A stretch of DNA of 64,000 nucleotides from [Phialemoniopsis] sp. UDSM-2020 (GCA_018873225.1 JAEILZ010000005.1:3348001-3412000); one strand, 5' to 3'; counted from the stretch's first letter, positions 13,001-25,688 are shown. The notes: a model not told the origin generated them from the sequence alone. Made by a program: numbers and translations.

Positions 13001-16000
13001 ACGGCATGTCGAACAACTCCCCCGACTTGAAAGTCTGTGGAGGAATGTACTCTGACAACCCAGCTCTTGACATTGTTCGAATGATGACATGCCCATCCCG
13101 ACGGCCGAAGTAAACTTCGCACCCGTGAAGCGCGTTCAATAGTCTATGAGTCATGCCATCCATCGCAGTGGACCGTGATGCCACCAGATGCTGTACTCCG
13201 AACAGCGCTTTGACGTGTGGAGACTCCCGGATCTCCAAGGGCAGTTTGGTCAAAGGAGAGTCATCAATGAGAAGATGCCCTTCGACATAGTTGCAGTGGA
13301 TGATATTGGCTATCTTGAGTCCACTTGCGTGGTAGATTGTCCGACAACCAACCCAGCGGTCGTTGGGCGAGGTAAAGAACTTCCAGTCGTCGAATGTGCG
13401 ATCCCCGGAGCCAGTCCAGAAACCCCCAATTGCAGAGGTGACGGCTTCCGGGTGTGCCTTGATGGAGGTTTTGACAAATCGGCGTAGTTCAAAGGCCATC
13501 TGGATATCTCGAATGTAGATGCCTCGAAGAGTGCGATCGAGCTTGTCTAGGTCGGTCACAAGGTTCTCCTGCAGTGCAATGGATGCTTGAATCCAAGTCT
13601 CCAGCTCGGATGGGCTGAGTGCTCGGCCGGCCTCGGGCAAGAAGGAGAATGTCCACCTGCAAAGAAGAGCTGCCCACATGCCATAGCGTGCGACCCGTCC
13701 GATCTCGTCTGGATCCTGACACTGGCTCATCTCCGCACGTAGCTTGGTAATCCATCCGCAGGTAGTCTTGCGAGCCATCTTGAGCAGCCGCTCTGCCTCA
13801 CGGCGCGTCTGACCTGCAGTGAGGGAAAACAGACGCATTGTCAAGAGGATGAGGGCGTTCATGCAATACACCTCGCGCCAGTTATCAGTCAGTGGGATCA
13901 TCCGTGCCTCGAGCTGCCGCACGAGTTGCTGACAGAAGCCTTGGTCGCGGAAAATGCCGTGTGTGGCACGTAGAGGATCCGCGCTGGGTGACGCAGGTCC
14001 GGACTCGACAGCAAGTTCAGTGAGAAGTACCATTGTATCCTCACTACTCAAATTCATGTTGGAGGCTCCCAGTTCGACCAGAATCTGTATCCATCGCCGC
14101 TCTTGCCCTGAGAGAACCTTCTGTAAAGCAGAATGCTCGAAGAACGCAACCCCTGGTGGGCACTTTGTTTGATTGGCGATGATCGTGTATGACGATGGCC
14201 ACTGCCGTTGGGTCTCGGGGTGATCGGGAAAGGAAGGGAAGGTACCGACAATTCTTGAAGGTATCTCGATTCCACAAAGGTGCTGCAGGGTCAGGGGTTT
14301 GACGAGGTCATGAATCCATAACTTATCGGTTTCATCGAAAAGAAGGAAGTTCATCCCAAATCGAAGGAAGATATCCGTCCTCTCCACTTTCATCTTCAAA
14401 CTCGAATAGTGCGTTTGGAGGAAAGACTTTTTGTCGGAAGCTAAGGACAAGGTCGGTCCTGTGTTGGTGTTCATGAACGGCCGAAGTTGCGAATACTCCT
14501 TCAACAAGATGACTGGTGCTGGGGATGGCTTCGCCAGACGGCCGGGGTGCCCAAGTTTGACTAACTCCCACAAAATCCCTCGGTAAGCGGCCAGATAATG
14601 CGGGATACCCATCTCAAAGACGACTGCTGCCCTCAGATTCTGATTTTCGGGCAAGAAGTTCTCGTGAGCAGAGATAGTCATTCTGTTTCGCTTTCGTCGC
14701 TGGAAGCATTTGAAGCAGCCTTTGACGTCTTTTGTACCATCGTCATTCAGCGTACAAACACAAATCCCGGTGCTCATTTTCTCGGTGAGATCGTCAAACT
14801 CATGGCAGGCATCCAGCCACTGAGTCAACTTTGCGGCACGAGCGTCCGCAGATGCTTCGTCGATCTCGTCTCTCAGCTCTTGCATCGAGGGTGACGTGGC
14901 GAAGTACTGGGTGGCAAAGGAGCCAGCATTCTTGTCCACGTTTGCAATTATAGTAGTCATGTGACGCTTCCGGTTGAAACGTTCTTGTAACCAGTGTTGT
15001 ACTTGCTGGAGGCGCTCCATGTCTGATCGCTTTGGAAGATGAAGGACATCCAGTAACTGCGGCTCGAAAGGTGTGGGATAATCTTCAAGCAAAGGGCATG
15101 CCTCAATCGCACACATGTCCATGCGCACAAAAAGTACAAATAGATCAAGGATGTGGAGACTGAGAAGCTCTTTGTTCTCGGCGTAAGCCTTGCCGACGCT
15201 CTGTAGTAACTTGCGGATCGACTCGGAGATTTGAACGCAAAGCTTCTTGCACTGCGTTGCAGTGTCGGGGACTGACCAGTCCTTGTCGTGACGGTTATCC
15301 TGCTCCATTTGAGCGATTCCGAAGTATTCATCCGTAATCTTGCCAACCTTGAGTGTACCAGCATCCTTGATGTCAGGCGCCGCCAAGGTTTTGTACTCGA
15401 AGGATGGTTGAGTAGAGGATTGTTTGATCAAGGAGTCCAACACGCGACCACTATTTGGTAGGTCAAGGCGATACTCCTTCAAGTCAGGCCGTTGAGGGAG
15501 AGTATGGATTTTCCGGACTCTCAGCTGATTGAAATTCTTCCAGGCAAGTTCAATCTGGCTCGTGGCTTGCTGAAGAGTGGCTTTGAATCCATCTCCAAGT
15601 CGAGTGAACAGAGCGTTGTAGACTGACTTCGGGTGCTTCTCCTTTTCGGCCTCCATGACCAATTTTGCTAGGCGGCGGCCCAGCTTTTTCTGGGCCTGGA
15701 CTGTTTGTTCAGGTGCTAGCCTTCCGGCACATTCTTTGACCAGAAGACCCAATACTGAGCAAATGAGAAACTTGTAGGAGGCTCTGCCCGTGAAGTCGCC
15801 GAAGTTCAAGATCAGATGTCGCTCCAGCCCTACGCGTAGGACCAAGTAGAATGGAAGCCTGCGCCAGGGATTCTCTGCATTGCGAAAGTTGATATCATCA
15901 TGAATCCTCTTCCTGAGGCGAGGGACTTCAAGTGCTTCTCCGACTGCCTCGAGGAATGGCATAAGCATCTGTGTGATGAAAGCCGGATCCGTTGTATCTC

Positions 16001-16640
16001 GCGTCTCGACAACCGATTGCTTGGCCTTGATGGTTCGGGCTGCAAAACGACTCAAGCTCTCCGACGAGGCACTCTCCAAAGCGGTGGTGATGCACTCCTG
16101 AAAGGAGGCCTTGAAGAAAACTGCAGCAGGTATCTTTGCGCATCTGCCAGGAAAGTCCCACTGGAGAGCGCCCTTGGCGGCCAAGATCTCAGCGCCGGGA
16201 GGGGAGGCCTCGAATGATTCGAAAATGATGGCGTCTTCACGATCGCTAAAAGAATGATGGTCAGCATGAGCTTGAGATGGTCACTCCGGGCCAGAATCAT
16301 ACCTGGTCTCCTTTCGGACAAGTAGGGCAGCATTCTGCTCAATGACATGTAGAATAAGGGTCCTGCCCGGCTTTAGCTCCTGAAACTGGGTGCGGAGGAC
16401 CGCCTTGTCTAGGCGGCCATCGTTGATGGTAAGGCAGCGGCGCAGCATGTCCTGCACTGATGACCAGACCTCCATGAGGTCATTATCATCAGCACATGCT
16501 GTGGCGATGGACTTGGTTGCTTCTATAAAGCGAAGGACAATGTTGACCTCCAGTGCATTGGCGTCCAACAAGCCCTTGGTGGGCAGTTTTGGTGGCAACA
16601 CCAGATGGTGGAACACCAGCTCCAAGGAGTCCGACTCCAT
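7051..16640 (-). CDS. Giant DUF6606/DUF3638/DUF3645 protein (SF2-helicase-like ATPase)
   Basis: A roughly 3,140-codon gene in four exons: 16640-16303, 16245-10346, 10293-8452 and 8394-7051. Introns are 57, 52 and 57 bp; the last is a multiple of three and would otherwise be read through. The N-terminus (VFHHLVLPPKLP) and a C-x-C...C-x-x-C segment (CVCTL...GCFKC) match DUF6606. The intron at 10345-10294 splits NMGQGKTS, an SF2/SNF2-type Walker A near residue 2077. DVLDESD, a DExD motif II, follows near 2204-2210 (DUF3638, PF12340). VPYEAKGRPSELAEFGH marks DUF3645 (PF12359). Databases sometimes label such proteins ubiquitinyl hydrolase, but I see no protease triad; the cellular role is unknown. 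The exon sum is one nucleotide over a multiple of three. The frame must shift between about 7794 and 7728, reflecting sequence error or a real lesion. The C-terminus is acidic. Confidence 0.85.
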
Positions 16641-16879
16641 GGTGCTGCTTCTCTTTTAATCAGGAGACCATACAGAATCTGAAAGAATGACAATTGAAGA
16701 ACAGTGTTGAGTCGGAGGTGGGGGAAGTCATCCAAGTGTTGATGACAGGGTGAGGTCGAGGTGAGGGCGACAACAGGCGAAATTTTGCGTGGGAAATGGT
16801 GTACGTTATGCGACTAGACCTGCCAGTCGAACAACATGGGAATGAAGCTCAAAATGATGACAAATCTGCTGCCCTGATG

Positions 16880-17020
16880 TGATGGAAAAGTGTGGTGGTT
16901 TGTGGATCTCAGCGGATGGTTTGAAGATGGAAGGTGGGAAGGGGTGGTGGTGATGAGAGATGGAAGGAGGGCTAGGCAGCAAATCAGGGGGTGGGGGAAG
17001 AAGAAAAAGGCAGTGATTGC
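16880..17020 (-). promoter_or_regulatory. CT-rich tract upstream of the giant gene
   Basis: On the minus strand this stretch is strongly pyrimidine-rich, with runs of C and CT. It lies 240-380 bp upstream of the ATG at 16640. CT-rich blocks are frequent in filamentous-fungal promoters and 5' UTRs. The complementary G runs (about 16,985-17,000) could also form a G-quadruplex. Confidence 0.35.
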
Positions 17021-19435
17021 GCCAGGTGTTGTTTGACGCGCAAAATCTTTGTTGACCTGTGCTCGATGTTGTCATGAAGCACTTTGTCCAGCAGTGGGAG
17101 CAGTGATTCAGTCTAAATTCAGGTTGCCCTTTGAGTCACTGACCCTCCAGTGGGCACAATCAATTTTCCAAGTGGGAGCTTCCCGACTTGGTTCTGCGTC
17201 AATATGGAATGGTATGCTCACAGGGCTTTTCTTTTTCCTTTGATCCCGAAGATTCAGCAATCTTCCATTAAAGGCCAATGTTGAGTCGTGCTGGTCAACT
17301 CATTGCGTTGGTGAAGGCCACACATCCATGGATGGGGGGGAAGGATGAAGAAGAAGCTAGGGCTGGGGCGCTTCCACCACTCCTGTCTCATTCATTGGTT
17401 CTGAAATTAGTGTAGTCGCAACTGGGATTGTATCTCAGGGAGGTTCCAGAATGGTCTTCTCTCGATGATGGAGTTGCATTGTCGAGAGCTGCTGCCCTCC
17501 CCTGAAGCAAGGAATTATCATTATATGCCCTCTCTCATGCGCTCCCTGTTGTCCAAAGCTGCATCCTAGCTACATCTACATGTATGGATAGAGTGCTAGT
17601 GCCGGTATGTATGGTGTAAGAGGAGTGACAACATTCTCTAATCGAGGAGAATTTCCTTTCCTCTTTCATACAGCTTTTTTTTTCAAGCGGTCGGGGACTG
17701 GCACGGATGAAGATCTGTTGCAGTGTCGGCCGCGGAGGATTCCGTTCTTCAAATCAATGGGAACATTACTGGCGGAACAAGCAATGTTTCTGCAGTGAGT
17801 AAATTTCTGCATTTCACCCAGCTCTGGTCGTGTCGCCAATGTGTTCTAGGCTTCGGCCAACAGTATATCGAAACCACGATTCCTCGCATATGTCAAGAAG
17901 AGAATTCTGGATGCCGGAAATAGGCTCTAGGGTTACAAGAAAATGCTTATACTCTACAAAGGGGAAAGTCTCGAATTATCAAGAAGAACGTTGGGGGCGT
18001 AAGAGGTCAAGCAGTGGATGTAGGTCTGGGTTCGAAATCTACATGAAAATCACGTTGCAAGGTTGCATTTTAGAAGCCCTTGGCCTCTGGAACGTGCATA
18101 TATCGAGACCTTTGGAGAGAAGATCATCCCTCTGCGTAATAAATACGGCCCCAAAGCGCAAGGCTGGGCTTCACTGAGGATCTATATTGCCCTACCATCG
18201 CTTCCAAAGTCAAAATCTCCATAGTGCCGTTTGACCCAACGATTGCGACTGTTCCCTCTGGCATATGTTATTTAGATATCTTCGAGCTCAGCTTCCACGA
18301 TGGAGGCGAGTTCGTACACTTCCTTTTCGCATGTAGTTCCAGTTTGGGATCAATCTCTTGTCCTCATTCCAAGGAGAGAGGCCATGCTCAAGGTTTTGGT
18401 TACCATCAATGGCTCGAAGTGTGTGGAGCATTGTGCAGCCTTCAGGACACCTCTTCTGATGGAGACCTTCTCACTCAAATATTGTTGATCATTAGTTTCT
18501 GTAAGAAAAACCCAACCGCAGACGGCATAGACAAGCGGGAGGACATATCGCGATCTGTTACCGCACACATCGGAGCTTCGCATATTTGAAAGCAACCAAA
18601 GGTGTGAAGTCATCTTGCCACCATAGTCACTCCAAGTTGATGGGCGCTTGAAGATCAATAGACCAAACGACGCTCTTGACAAGGCCTGCACGAGCCTCTG
18701 CACATCACTACTCTTGTGAGGCAAGTCGCCACGGCCGGGGGCAGCCTGCCTGGGGACCGCAAAGACATCCCCGTGATCGCCGCTCTGGGGCGATTCGCGA
18801 GAGAACTGGTCTCGCCGATCGCGTTAACCTACACTAACGCAAGTTTTCCTGCTGGCCGGTGGTCTTCACTTGAGCTGCATGACGATACTAGTGTTTCTGG
18901 ACCAGTCTACAGTGCCCAGCCATCTCGATGACAACGCAAAAGCTTCACGGACGCCACGCCCGTGACCAAAATTTCGTCACTCCTCACATTTTCTCCTTAC
19001 GCATCTTTTTGGGCCTGGTGCCCTTGGCACCAAGCACCAAGCCGGAGGGCGCTCCATGGGGCGGATATTTGGCCTCGCTAGCCTACGCACCGTGCTCAGC
19101 CGCAGGCGAGGCCCTTCTACCAGGTACATCCTTGAACATCCAGAGCTTCTTAGCAGAAAAGGGAGGGCGTCCGGCGTTGCGGTATTTATCAGCCATCTCA
19201 ACTACGCTAAGGACTAGAGAATGCTGGACACATTCAAGGTAACAACGCTCACGAAATAGCTTCGTCAGTCGACGATAAAACGCACCAAAAGAAGCAATGG
19301 TTACGCACATATACATTCCTTGCAAATATCACACAAAGATGAGTGTGTCACCTGAAACTCTGGACTGGTCGTCGGCTAGACGCCATGTTGCACATGCTTG
19401 CTTATTTTAAGCATGTCTGTCATTTTTCTGAACCA

Positions 19436-19449
19436 GGTCCCCGGGGACC
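19436..19449. repeat. 14-bp perfect palindrome
   Basis: GGTCCCCGGGGACC is its own reverse complement. It lies in the gene-poor interval with no nearby start codon I can support. An 8-bp inverted repeat (ACATGCTT/AAGCATGT, 9-nt loop) lies just upstream at 19392-19416. No function is assigned. Confidence 0.5.
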
Positions 19450-20702
19450 AACCAGCCAGGTTGTGGAACCTGGGAGAGGGGGTTCTGGGATGCGCCATCC
19501 TTTATCTTTTGCAAAACTGCTTGGGGTTTAGCTTTAGTGTCGTGTAAGGAACAGGGGTAAAGGATGCAGCGGCACCGCCATCGCGCTGGCCCGTCGGGGG
19601 CGCCAAGGCACGCCGGTGGAAGCAGTCGCTTCTCGGAACGAGATGAAGAGTGATAAAAAACTTCGTATGCCCCTAGCCAAACTCGCCAAACGACGGTTTT
19701 GTCGACGATTGAAAGCCGAAGGGTCTAGCAGAGCAGTCCGAGCGAGGCAGGGCTGAACCGCAATGCGGCCCGCCCGAAGTGAGATTAATCAGACGGACGA
19801 GCGTTGAGATTCGATTCACCAAGGCGCGCTATTATAGGGCTGCGACGGCAATGGCAAAGCTTGGAGCATTTTCCTCTTCCGGAGAGAGTAATCATTTCGT
19901 CAAAAAAAGATCGTAGCAAGAACCCTGGAGAATACGCATCCCCCTTATTGCGGCCCTTGCATGTACGAGCAAAATATCCTTGACCGGGGCATTTTACTCA
20001 TCTGGGAAATTCTCCATTGTGGAGGGATTGATCGTACGACCACGTGTAACCGGATCCCCTTGCATGGGCATTGTGTCTGACAGGGCCAGCCCTTTGGTTT
20101 GATCATTTATCAACCCCAAACACTCTTCCAGAAAGACCCAGGAAAAGCCACGAGATGATGTATCATATCCTTGCCACATGTTAGGTGCTACTACTGCACG
20201 AGCCAAGTGGCGAGAAATGCGCCCGGCTGGATTGGCTGGACTCGACCCAAGGCATTGGTGTGGCCCACGTGCCAGCCACCCACAATAAGCACCTACTCTG
20301 GAACCGTACCCAGTCGCCGGGACGCAAGGGCCAGGACGTGCATGCATTCAGTGCCAAGATGCTGTCTGCCTATGCCGTATTCGAACCCTGAAGAGTAAAC
20401 TATTGAATTCTTGAAGATCTCGGGGTTAGCCACATCGAGACAGCCGAGCTCTGCCACGGAACCTTCGGTAGAGATCACAGGCCAAGAGTTGAACAGGGTA
20501 GATGATGCTGCGGATCACAGATGCTGCGCAGCAAGCAGCTTGGGTGTTGGTATTTCAGAGTTATGTACGATTAGCATTAAGAAACAAGGCCTTGCGGGCG
20601 TGTGTGTACAGGTCGAGAGATCTAGTAGTATGTCTAGCAACAATACAATAAAGAGTGTTATGAAAATTTTGTGCTTTTATATTTTTGAGAAAATCTCGTC
20701 CT

Positions 20703-22495
20703 CTAAAACAGCTTGAACCCGCCGGGCACGTTCTTCTGGAAGCGGCCCTGGGGGTCGTACTTCTTGCTAACCTGCTGCAGGAACGCCTTGTTGTCGGCGC
20801 CGTACCCGGAGATGGGGTCCTGCCACTTGGCGGCGTAGTTGAGGTAGATGTAGCCGTTGGAGACGCCGAGCTCGGCGGCCTTGGCCTTGTACTGGTCGAA
20901 GAGCGAGCGCGCGACGCTGTCGATGAGCTGGTCGTCTGCGGCGTCGTTCCAGTTGACCGTCATGAGGAAGTTGACCGTGTTGCCGTCGGCCTCGGTGTGG
21001 CCGAGCACGTTGCCGCCGCGCGCGGCCGACTCCTTGGCGATGATGGACGGCTCGGGCTGGAAGGCGAGCGACAGGCCGATGCCCGGGACGGTGCGCCACG
21101 GCTGCACGGCCGGCTTGGTCAGGTCGAAGATGGCGCTCATCATGGCGGCGCTGTTCTTGAAGGTCAGGGTGCCCATGAACTGGCGCAGGCCCGTCGGGCT
21201 CTGCAGGTCGTGCGCGAAATCGCCGCTCTTGCCGATGCGCATGCTGTTGACGATCTGGCCGCCCAGGGTAGTGACGTTGGCCAGGGCCGGGGGCGGGAGC
21301 GGGTCGCCGGTGGTGTACTTGGTGTAGGCGGGGCTGTTGACGGTGCCCCAGACGTCGTTGGCGCCGTCGAGCCAGACAAGGTTGAGGATCATGGCGGCAT
21401 AGGGGTCGTAGTTGGGCGAGTCGGTGAGCTCGGCGAGGCCGGCGATCTGCTGGGGGATCTCGGAGCCGTCGGTGATGATGACGCCGCCCCAGTAAGGGGC
21501 CTGCTCGAAGGCGCGCATCTTGAAGGCGGTCACGATGCCAAAGTTGTTGGAGCCGCCGCGCAGGGCGCGCCAGAGGTCGGCATTGGTTGTGGCGCTGGCG
21601 GTGACGATCTTGCCGGTGGCAAGGACGACCTCGAAGCTATCGACCTGGTCGCAGACGAGACTGTTTGGCGAGTTAGTAGGTGGTTCGCGTTTCGCGGACA
21701 AGGTCGTTGGGATAAGAATTAAACGTACCCGAAACGTGGGGAGAAGTTGGAGAACCCGCCGCCCGTGACGAGGCCACCGACACCAACGGTGGAGATGCGG
21801 CCACCGAGGACTGCAATGTTGAGCGGATCCAAGACCTTGTAGACATCGTCCCAGCGATTACCAGGGCCAATTGTCACGGTCTTGCGGTCGCTGGCGACAG
21901 TGACTTGGTTGACGAGGTTCAGGTCAATGGTGATGCCATTTTGGATGTTGGCGGCGCCAGCAAACGGCGTGTGTCTGCGTCACCAATCAGCAAACTGGCA
22001 CAAAACACGAAACAATTGGGTCCTGAGTAAATGTTGCACTTACCCACCAGACCGGACGGCAAAGTTGCATTGACCGCCCAGCACGGCCGACCCAATGTTG
22101 AGGGTGAAGACGGCCAGAGAGACATCGAGCGTTGACCTGGGCGAGACGATGCACGCCGGCGCAAGGCTGGACTCTTGCTGTGTCCAGTAGGACGCCAACG
22201 AGTCCTTGTAGCCGCACGAGCCCTGGAGGAAGACCTTGTCTGAACCCAAGATGGTCTTGAGAGCAGTACACTGTGGGAATGATGCATGTTAGCGGCGCTT
22301 GTTTTGGCCCCCACTACGAGAGTCCGAGCAACTTACGCAAATGTTGGTTTGCTTGAGGGTCGTGGAAGCTGAGGCGGCTGAAACACCGGCGACCTGGGAT
22401 GGAGGCGCCGCAATAGAGGCGTCGGGAGTGACTGCCGCTGCCGCTGCCAGGCTGGTGAAGCCGGCAGCAAGGAACAATGCCCTCGAGGATACCAT
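20703..22495 (-). CDS. Secreted FAD-linked (berberine-bridge type) oxidoreductase
   Basis: 529-aa secreted flavoprotein in four exons: 22495-22337, 22270-22044, 21974-21729 and 21660-20703. The three introns (66-69 bp) have GTAAGT/GTACGT donors and CTAAC branch points, and the exons sum to exactly 530 codons. The N-terminus (MVSSRALFLAAGFTSLAAAAA) is a signal peptide. The FAD_binding_4 fold is marked by RSGGHTPFAG (His130, the usual 8-alpha-histidyl FAD attachment residue), VGVGGLVTGGG and a RALRGGSNNFGIVTAF segment. The C-terminus (YDPQGRFQKNVPGGFKLF) is the BBE domain. The second attachment Cys of bicovalent BBE enzymes is not visible in the VGVGG segment, so one covalent link is more likely. 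It should oxidise an alcohol, sugar or specialised metabolite using O2; the substrate is unknown. The GC-rich antisense frame here is a shadow. Confidence 0.9.
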
Positions 22496-24132
22496 TGTGT
22501 GGTTCGAGTGGTTCCAGGTGTGGCCCCTGTGGCGTTCAGGTTCAGGTTTTGAGTGGTTCCTGGGCTGCTGGGGAGAAGCAGGCGAGGAGCAATGCAGCAA
22601 AGATCGGCGGGATGCAGTGAGCTGCACGGGCGAGAAAAAAGCCAAGACCAAGCGGAACCCAGCTACCTCCCTACTCTGTCCAGTGCGAGGAGACAAAAGG
22701 ATTTTTTGTTGGAAAAAAGAACGCAAAAACCCGCTGGCAGGAGATATATAAAGGACTACCAAGACGGTGGGGTGGTATCCTCATCTATTTTGCTGGGTCT
22801 CTGCATCATGACCATGCCCGACTGGGTGGGAGGGACGAGGGAGCCTGGGCGAGACTAGAAGCCCGGTCTGGGTTGATGCTTGTCGGGGTATGGCACATTC
22901 TGAGATGGACTGGGAAGACCCCGGACTCGTTAGCTATTCCGTCTCCGGCCGTAGCTGAAGTGTGGCTCAATGCCCCGCCGCGCCCGCTTATGCGCCAAAC
23001 CCCGAAGGAACCAGTCCGGTCCAACGCGCCTTGCCGCTTTTGACAGGTAGTTCGCATCTTAAGTCCTTCAAGGCAAGGTTGGCTGGGCGAAGACCCGGCC
23101 TAGCTACGAGCGAAGAAAATCAGGCAATGCTCAGGGGTTCTGGCGACTTTTCGCTGCTTTATTTGCCTCACTAATTCCAAGACTAAAAAGTAGGTCTTAC
23201 ATCTGGACAAGGTGTTGCGCAATAGTTGGGACTCTGGCGGAAATGACTGATGATGAGTCGGATTTGGGGGAGCATTTAGGAGTAGAATTCAATTGTTCTG
23301 GACTGGACTGGGCTTTCTTCATGTTTTGTGGAGGGCTCCAGACAGAAAAAGAAAAGAAAGACAACAGAACTCGGTCATTGCGGAGGTAAGTAAGCACTTT
23401 AACGTTACCATCACAGCGTATCACCCGCCCCTTTACCTTGCTGAAGATGTGCGGTGATCTGCAGAACTTTATCGGTCCTGAGTGCGCCGGCCGCTGGAAT
23501 TGTCCCCTCAGGACCCCCAGTGGCTCACCTGTCTCAGTGTCACTGGTGTCTTGCAGCAGAAATAAGAGGGCTTGTGAGCTTGGCAGACCTGCGAAGAGCT
23601 GCGAAACTCTCCACCCCCCCCCCCCCCCCCGGTCGAGGTCTCGAAATTTCTCCACAACACCATCGGACTCGAAGCACTACGAAAACACAAGCGTAAAACA
23701 AGGATTGAGTGACAAGAAACGCCCCCCCGGAAACAGCCGTGCCGCAAAGTAGCAGCAGCGAGATTATTAAGGGAATCCAAGCTAGTGAAGGACGAGACGC
23801 AAAAGACAGGAAACCAGACAGAGGGTAAAAAAAGCAAAGATAAAGACCTGGCTAGCCAATGCAAGTCGCTAGCCCACATGCCCTGCCCTTGTCGAAAAAA
23901 GGATTCATCCCCACCGCGTACAGTAGTCGTTTTGAAGTCGCTGAAAATCTCAGGGGAAACAAGCTTCTCTCACTTGCTCCAGTATAAGAGTATGACGGGG
24001 GGATGCATTTCGTCCCCTTGAATGGGATCGCCGTCTCTTTGTCCGTAATCAGTCTCGAAGGCTTCTTCCCCCAGCCGTCTTGTGGAACAAGAGCCCGGAC
24101 CACACGGTCAGATTCAATCACCCATACCCCGA
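22496..24132. other. Divergent intergenic region with C17 tract
   Basis: This region lies between the FAD oxidase (-) and the rhodopsin-fold protein (+). It contains a TATATA stretch near 22743-22752, about 250 bp upstream of the oxidase ATG, and a poly-C run at 23614-23630. No gene is supported; short overlapping frames carry no signal. Confidence 0.5.
23614..23630 (+). repeat. Poly-C homopolymer (C17)
   Basis: Seventeen consecutive cytosines followed by GG. It is a mononucleotide microsatellite in intergenic DNA, likely length-variable and prone to sequencing error. Confidence 0.9.
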
Positions 24133-25688
24133 ATGGCGGATGCAGAGGCACCGCCCATGGGGCCGCCGCCCCGGATCAGCTATCCTCTGCTGATGGTGAG
24201 TTACGCCGCTCCCGCCGCCCTCAATGGCTTCATCCCTCCGCGCCGAGCGAAGCTCAGACCGGCCTGCGTCGTTGCGCCGCGGCCGGCCCGCATGCTTGTT
24301 GAAGGACCTTTTTTGGCTGACCATGGACCGTGTTCGGTGCGATGTAGGGTGTGATGTGGACGCTGTGCGGTGTTGCCGGCGCCTTCGTCATTGCGCGATT
24401 AATCATTCGGAAGATATACGCTGGACGCTTCTTCGCCGATGATTACCTGACGATCCTGGCCATGGTGATTCTCATCTCCAACGTCTCGTTGGAGACATGG
24501 ATCGCTCCGACCAGTCAGTGCCCTCCCCGATCCCTTCGCTGCTCGTCTCCCGGCGCGGAGATGGCAAGAAAACCCACCGTCCGTCCGGACCGAAATGCTA
24601 ACGTGTTTTCCTGCTGCAGTGTACGAGATCCTGTTGGTCAGCACCGGCCGGGCCGTCCCTACCGCCGACTTCATGGACAAGGTGTACCACTTCAACAACG
24701 CCCAGTTCGCCTTCACGTTTCTATTCTGGACCGGCCTGTGGACCGTCAAGGCCGCCTTCCTCGCCTTCTTCTACCGCCTGACCTACCAGCTCACCTGGCC
24801 CCGACGTGCTTGGTGGGCCATTGCTGTCTTCGCCGTCCTGACATACATCGGTTGTGGTGAGTACATTGAATCTAGGTAATGCTGCTGGAACCCGAGCGCT
24901 AACGCGGACCAGTTGTGTCGTACATCTTCGCATGCAGCTCGCCTGGCGGTGGCGTCCAGTGCGCTGCCTCTGACGAGGGCACCCGGCTCACCCTTGTCAG
25001 TCTTACCTACAGCACGGCCGTCGACATTATCATCGATGTTCTCAGTAAGCAGCCCTCGTCTCTCCCCTCCACGCCTCGTCTTGCCTTTCATTCTAACCGC
25101 TCGACAGTCATCGCCCTCCCGATCTCCCTTACCATCGGCCTCAACATGAACTGGACCCAAAAGATCGCCCTCATCAGCGTCCTCGGCCTCGGCGCCCTGA
25201 TCGCCGTCTTCGCCGTCCTGCGCGCCATCTTCAACGGCTCCAACGTCAAGACCCCCGAGCTGTCCTGGCTCACCCTCTGGACCGCCATCGAGATGAGCGT
25301 CGCCGTCATCGTCGTCTGCCTCTCCTCCTTCAAGGTCCTCTTCTCCGTCGCCAAGAAGGCGAGCTCCTCGTCGCCCTACGTCGACCTCTCCGGCGGCCGC
25401 TACGGGCCCGGCGGCGGCAGCTACGGCTACAACAGCCGCGCCACGACGAGCGGGCGCCGCGGCGTCACGGGCAACCGCAGCCGCAACGAGACCGAGCTCG
25501 ACCACCTGGATGACGACCTCGACCTGGAGTTGCAGGGCATGGGTGGTGGCCGGATCAAGGAGAAGGCCACCGGGGCCAAGGGCGCCAACATCACCGTCAC
25601 GCGGAGTTACGCCGTCACCGGCGCCCATAAGGCCGGGGACGAGCGGCCGGTCAAGGATACCGAGTCGCAGGAGTCGATCTTGGGTTAG
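24133..25688 (+). CDS. Rhodopsin-fold integral membrane protein (PTH11/SAT20-like 7TM)
   Basis: 392-aa seven-helix membrane protein in five exons: 24133-24195, 24348-24513, 24620-24856, 24913-25044 and 25108-25688, summing to exactly 393 codons. Introns are 152, 106, 56 and 63 bp. Features typical of the fungal rhodopsin domain (PF20684) are GVMWTLCGVAGAFVIARL, the ADDYLTILA loop, FWTGLWTVKAAFLAFFYRL, VVSYIFACSSP, ALPISLTIGLNM and a last helix SVAVIVVCLSSFKVLF. A Gly/Ser-rich then acidic cytoplasmic tail follows, ending ESQESILG. Such proteins are widespread in Pezizomycotina and often annotated as integral membrane or PTH11-like; ligand and signalling role are unknown. An in-frame ATG at 24082 would add 17 residues; I prefer 24133. 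The second donor, GTCAGT, is weaker than the rest. Confidence 0.85.

Larger units (their letters stand above)
16641..20702. other. Long intergenic region, no supported gene
   Basis: A 4-kb stretch with no exon chain I can support. Directly upstream of the giant gene (about 16,880-17,020) the plus strand is purine-rich with G runs, so the gene's sense strand carries a CT-rich tract, a common fungal promoter feature. Short open frames at 17,830-18,724 and 18,928-19,242 have no domain character. A 14-bp palindrome lies at 19436-19449. A non-coding RNA cannot be excluded. Confidence 0.45.

Noticed and set aside
18224..18724. Overlapping 121- and 124-codon frames on opposite strands
   Set aside because: Neither has family resemblance or joins to other exons with plausible splice sites.
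20685..21722. 345-codon plus-strand open frame
   Set aside because: It is antisense to the last exon of the FAD oxidase. The GC-rich third positions of that exon keep the opposite frame open; the translation is low-complexity Val/Gly/Ala with no domain.
24783..25628. 281-codon minus-strand open frame
   Set aside because: Shadow of the rhodopsin-fold gene; the sense frame has seven helices and good introns.
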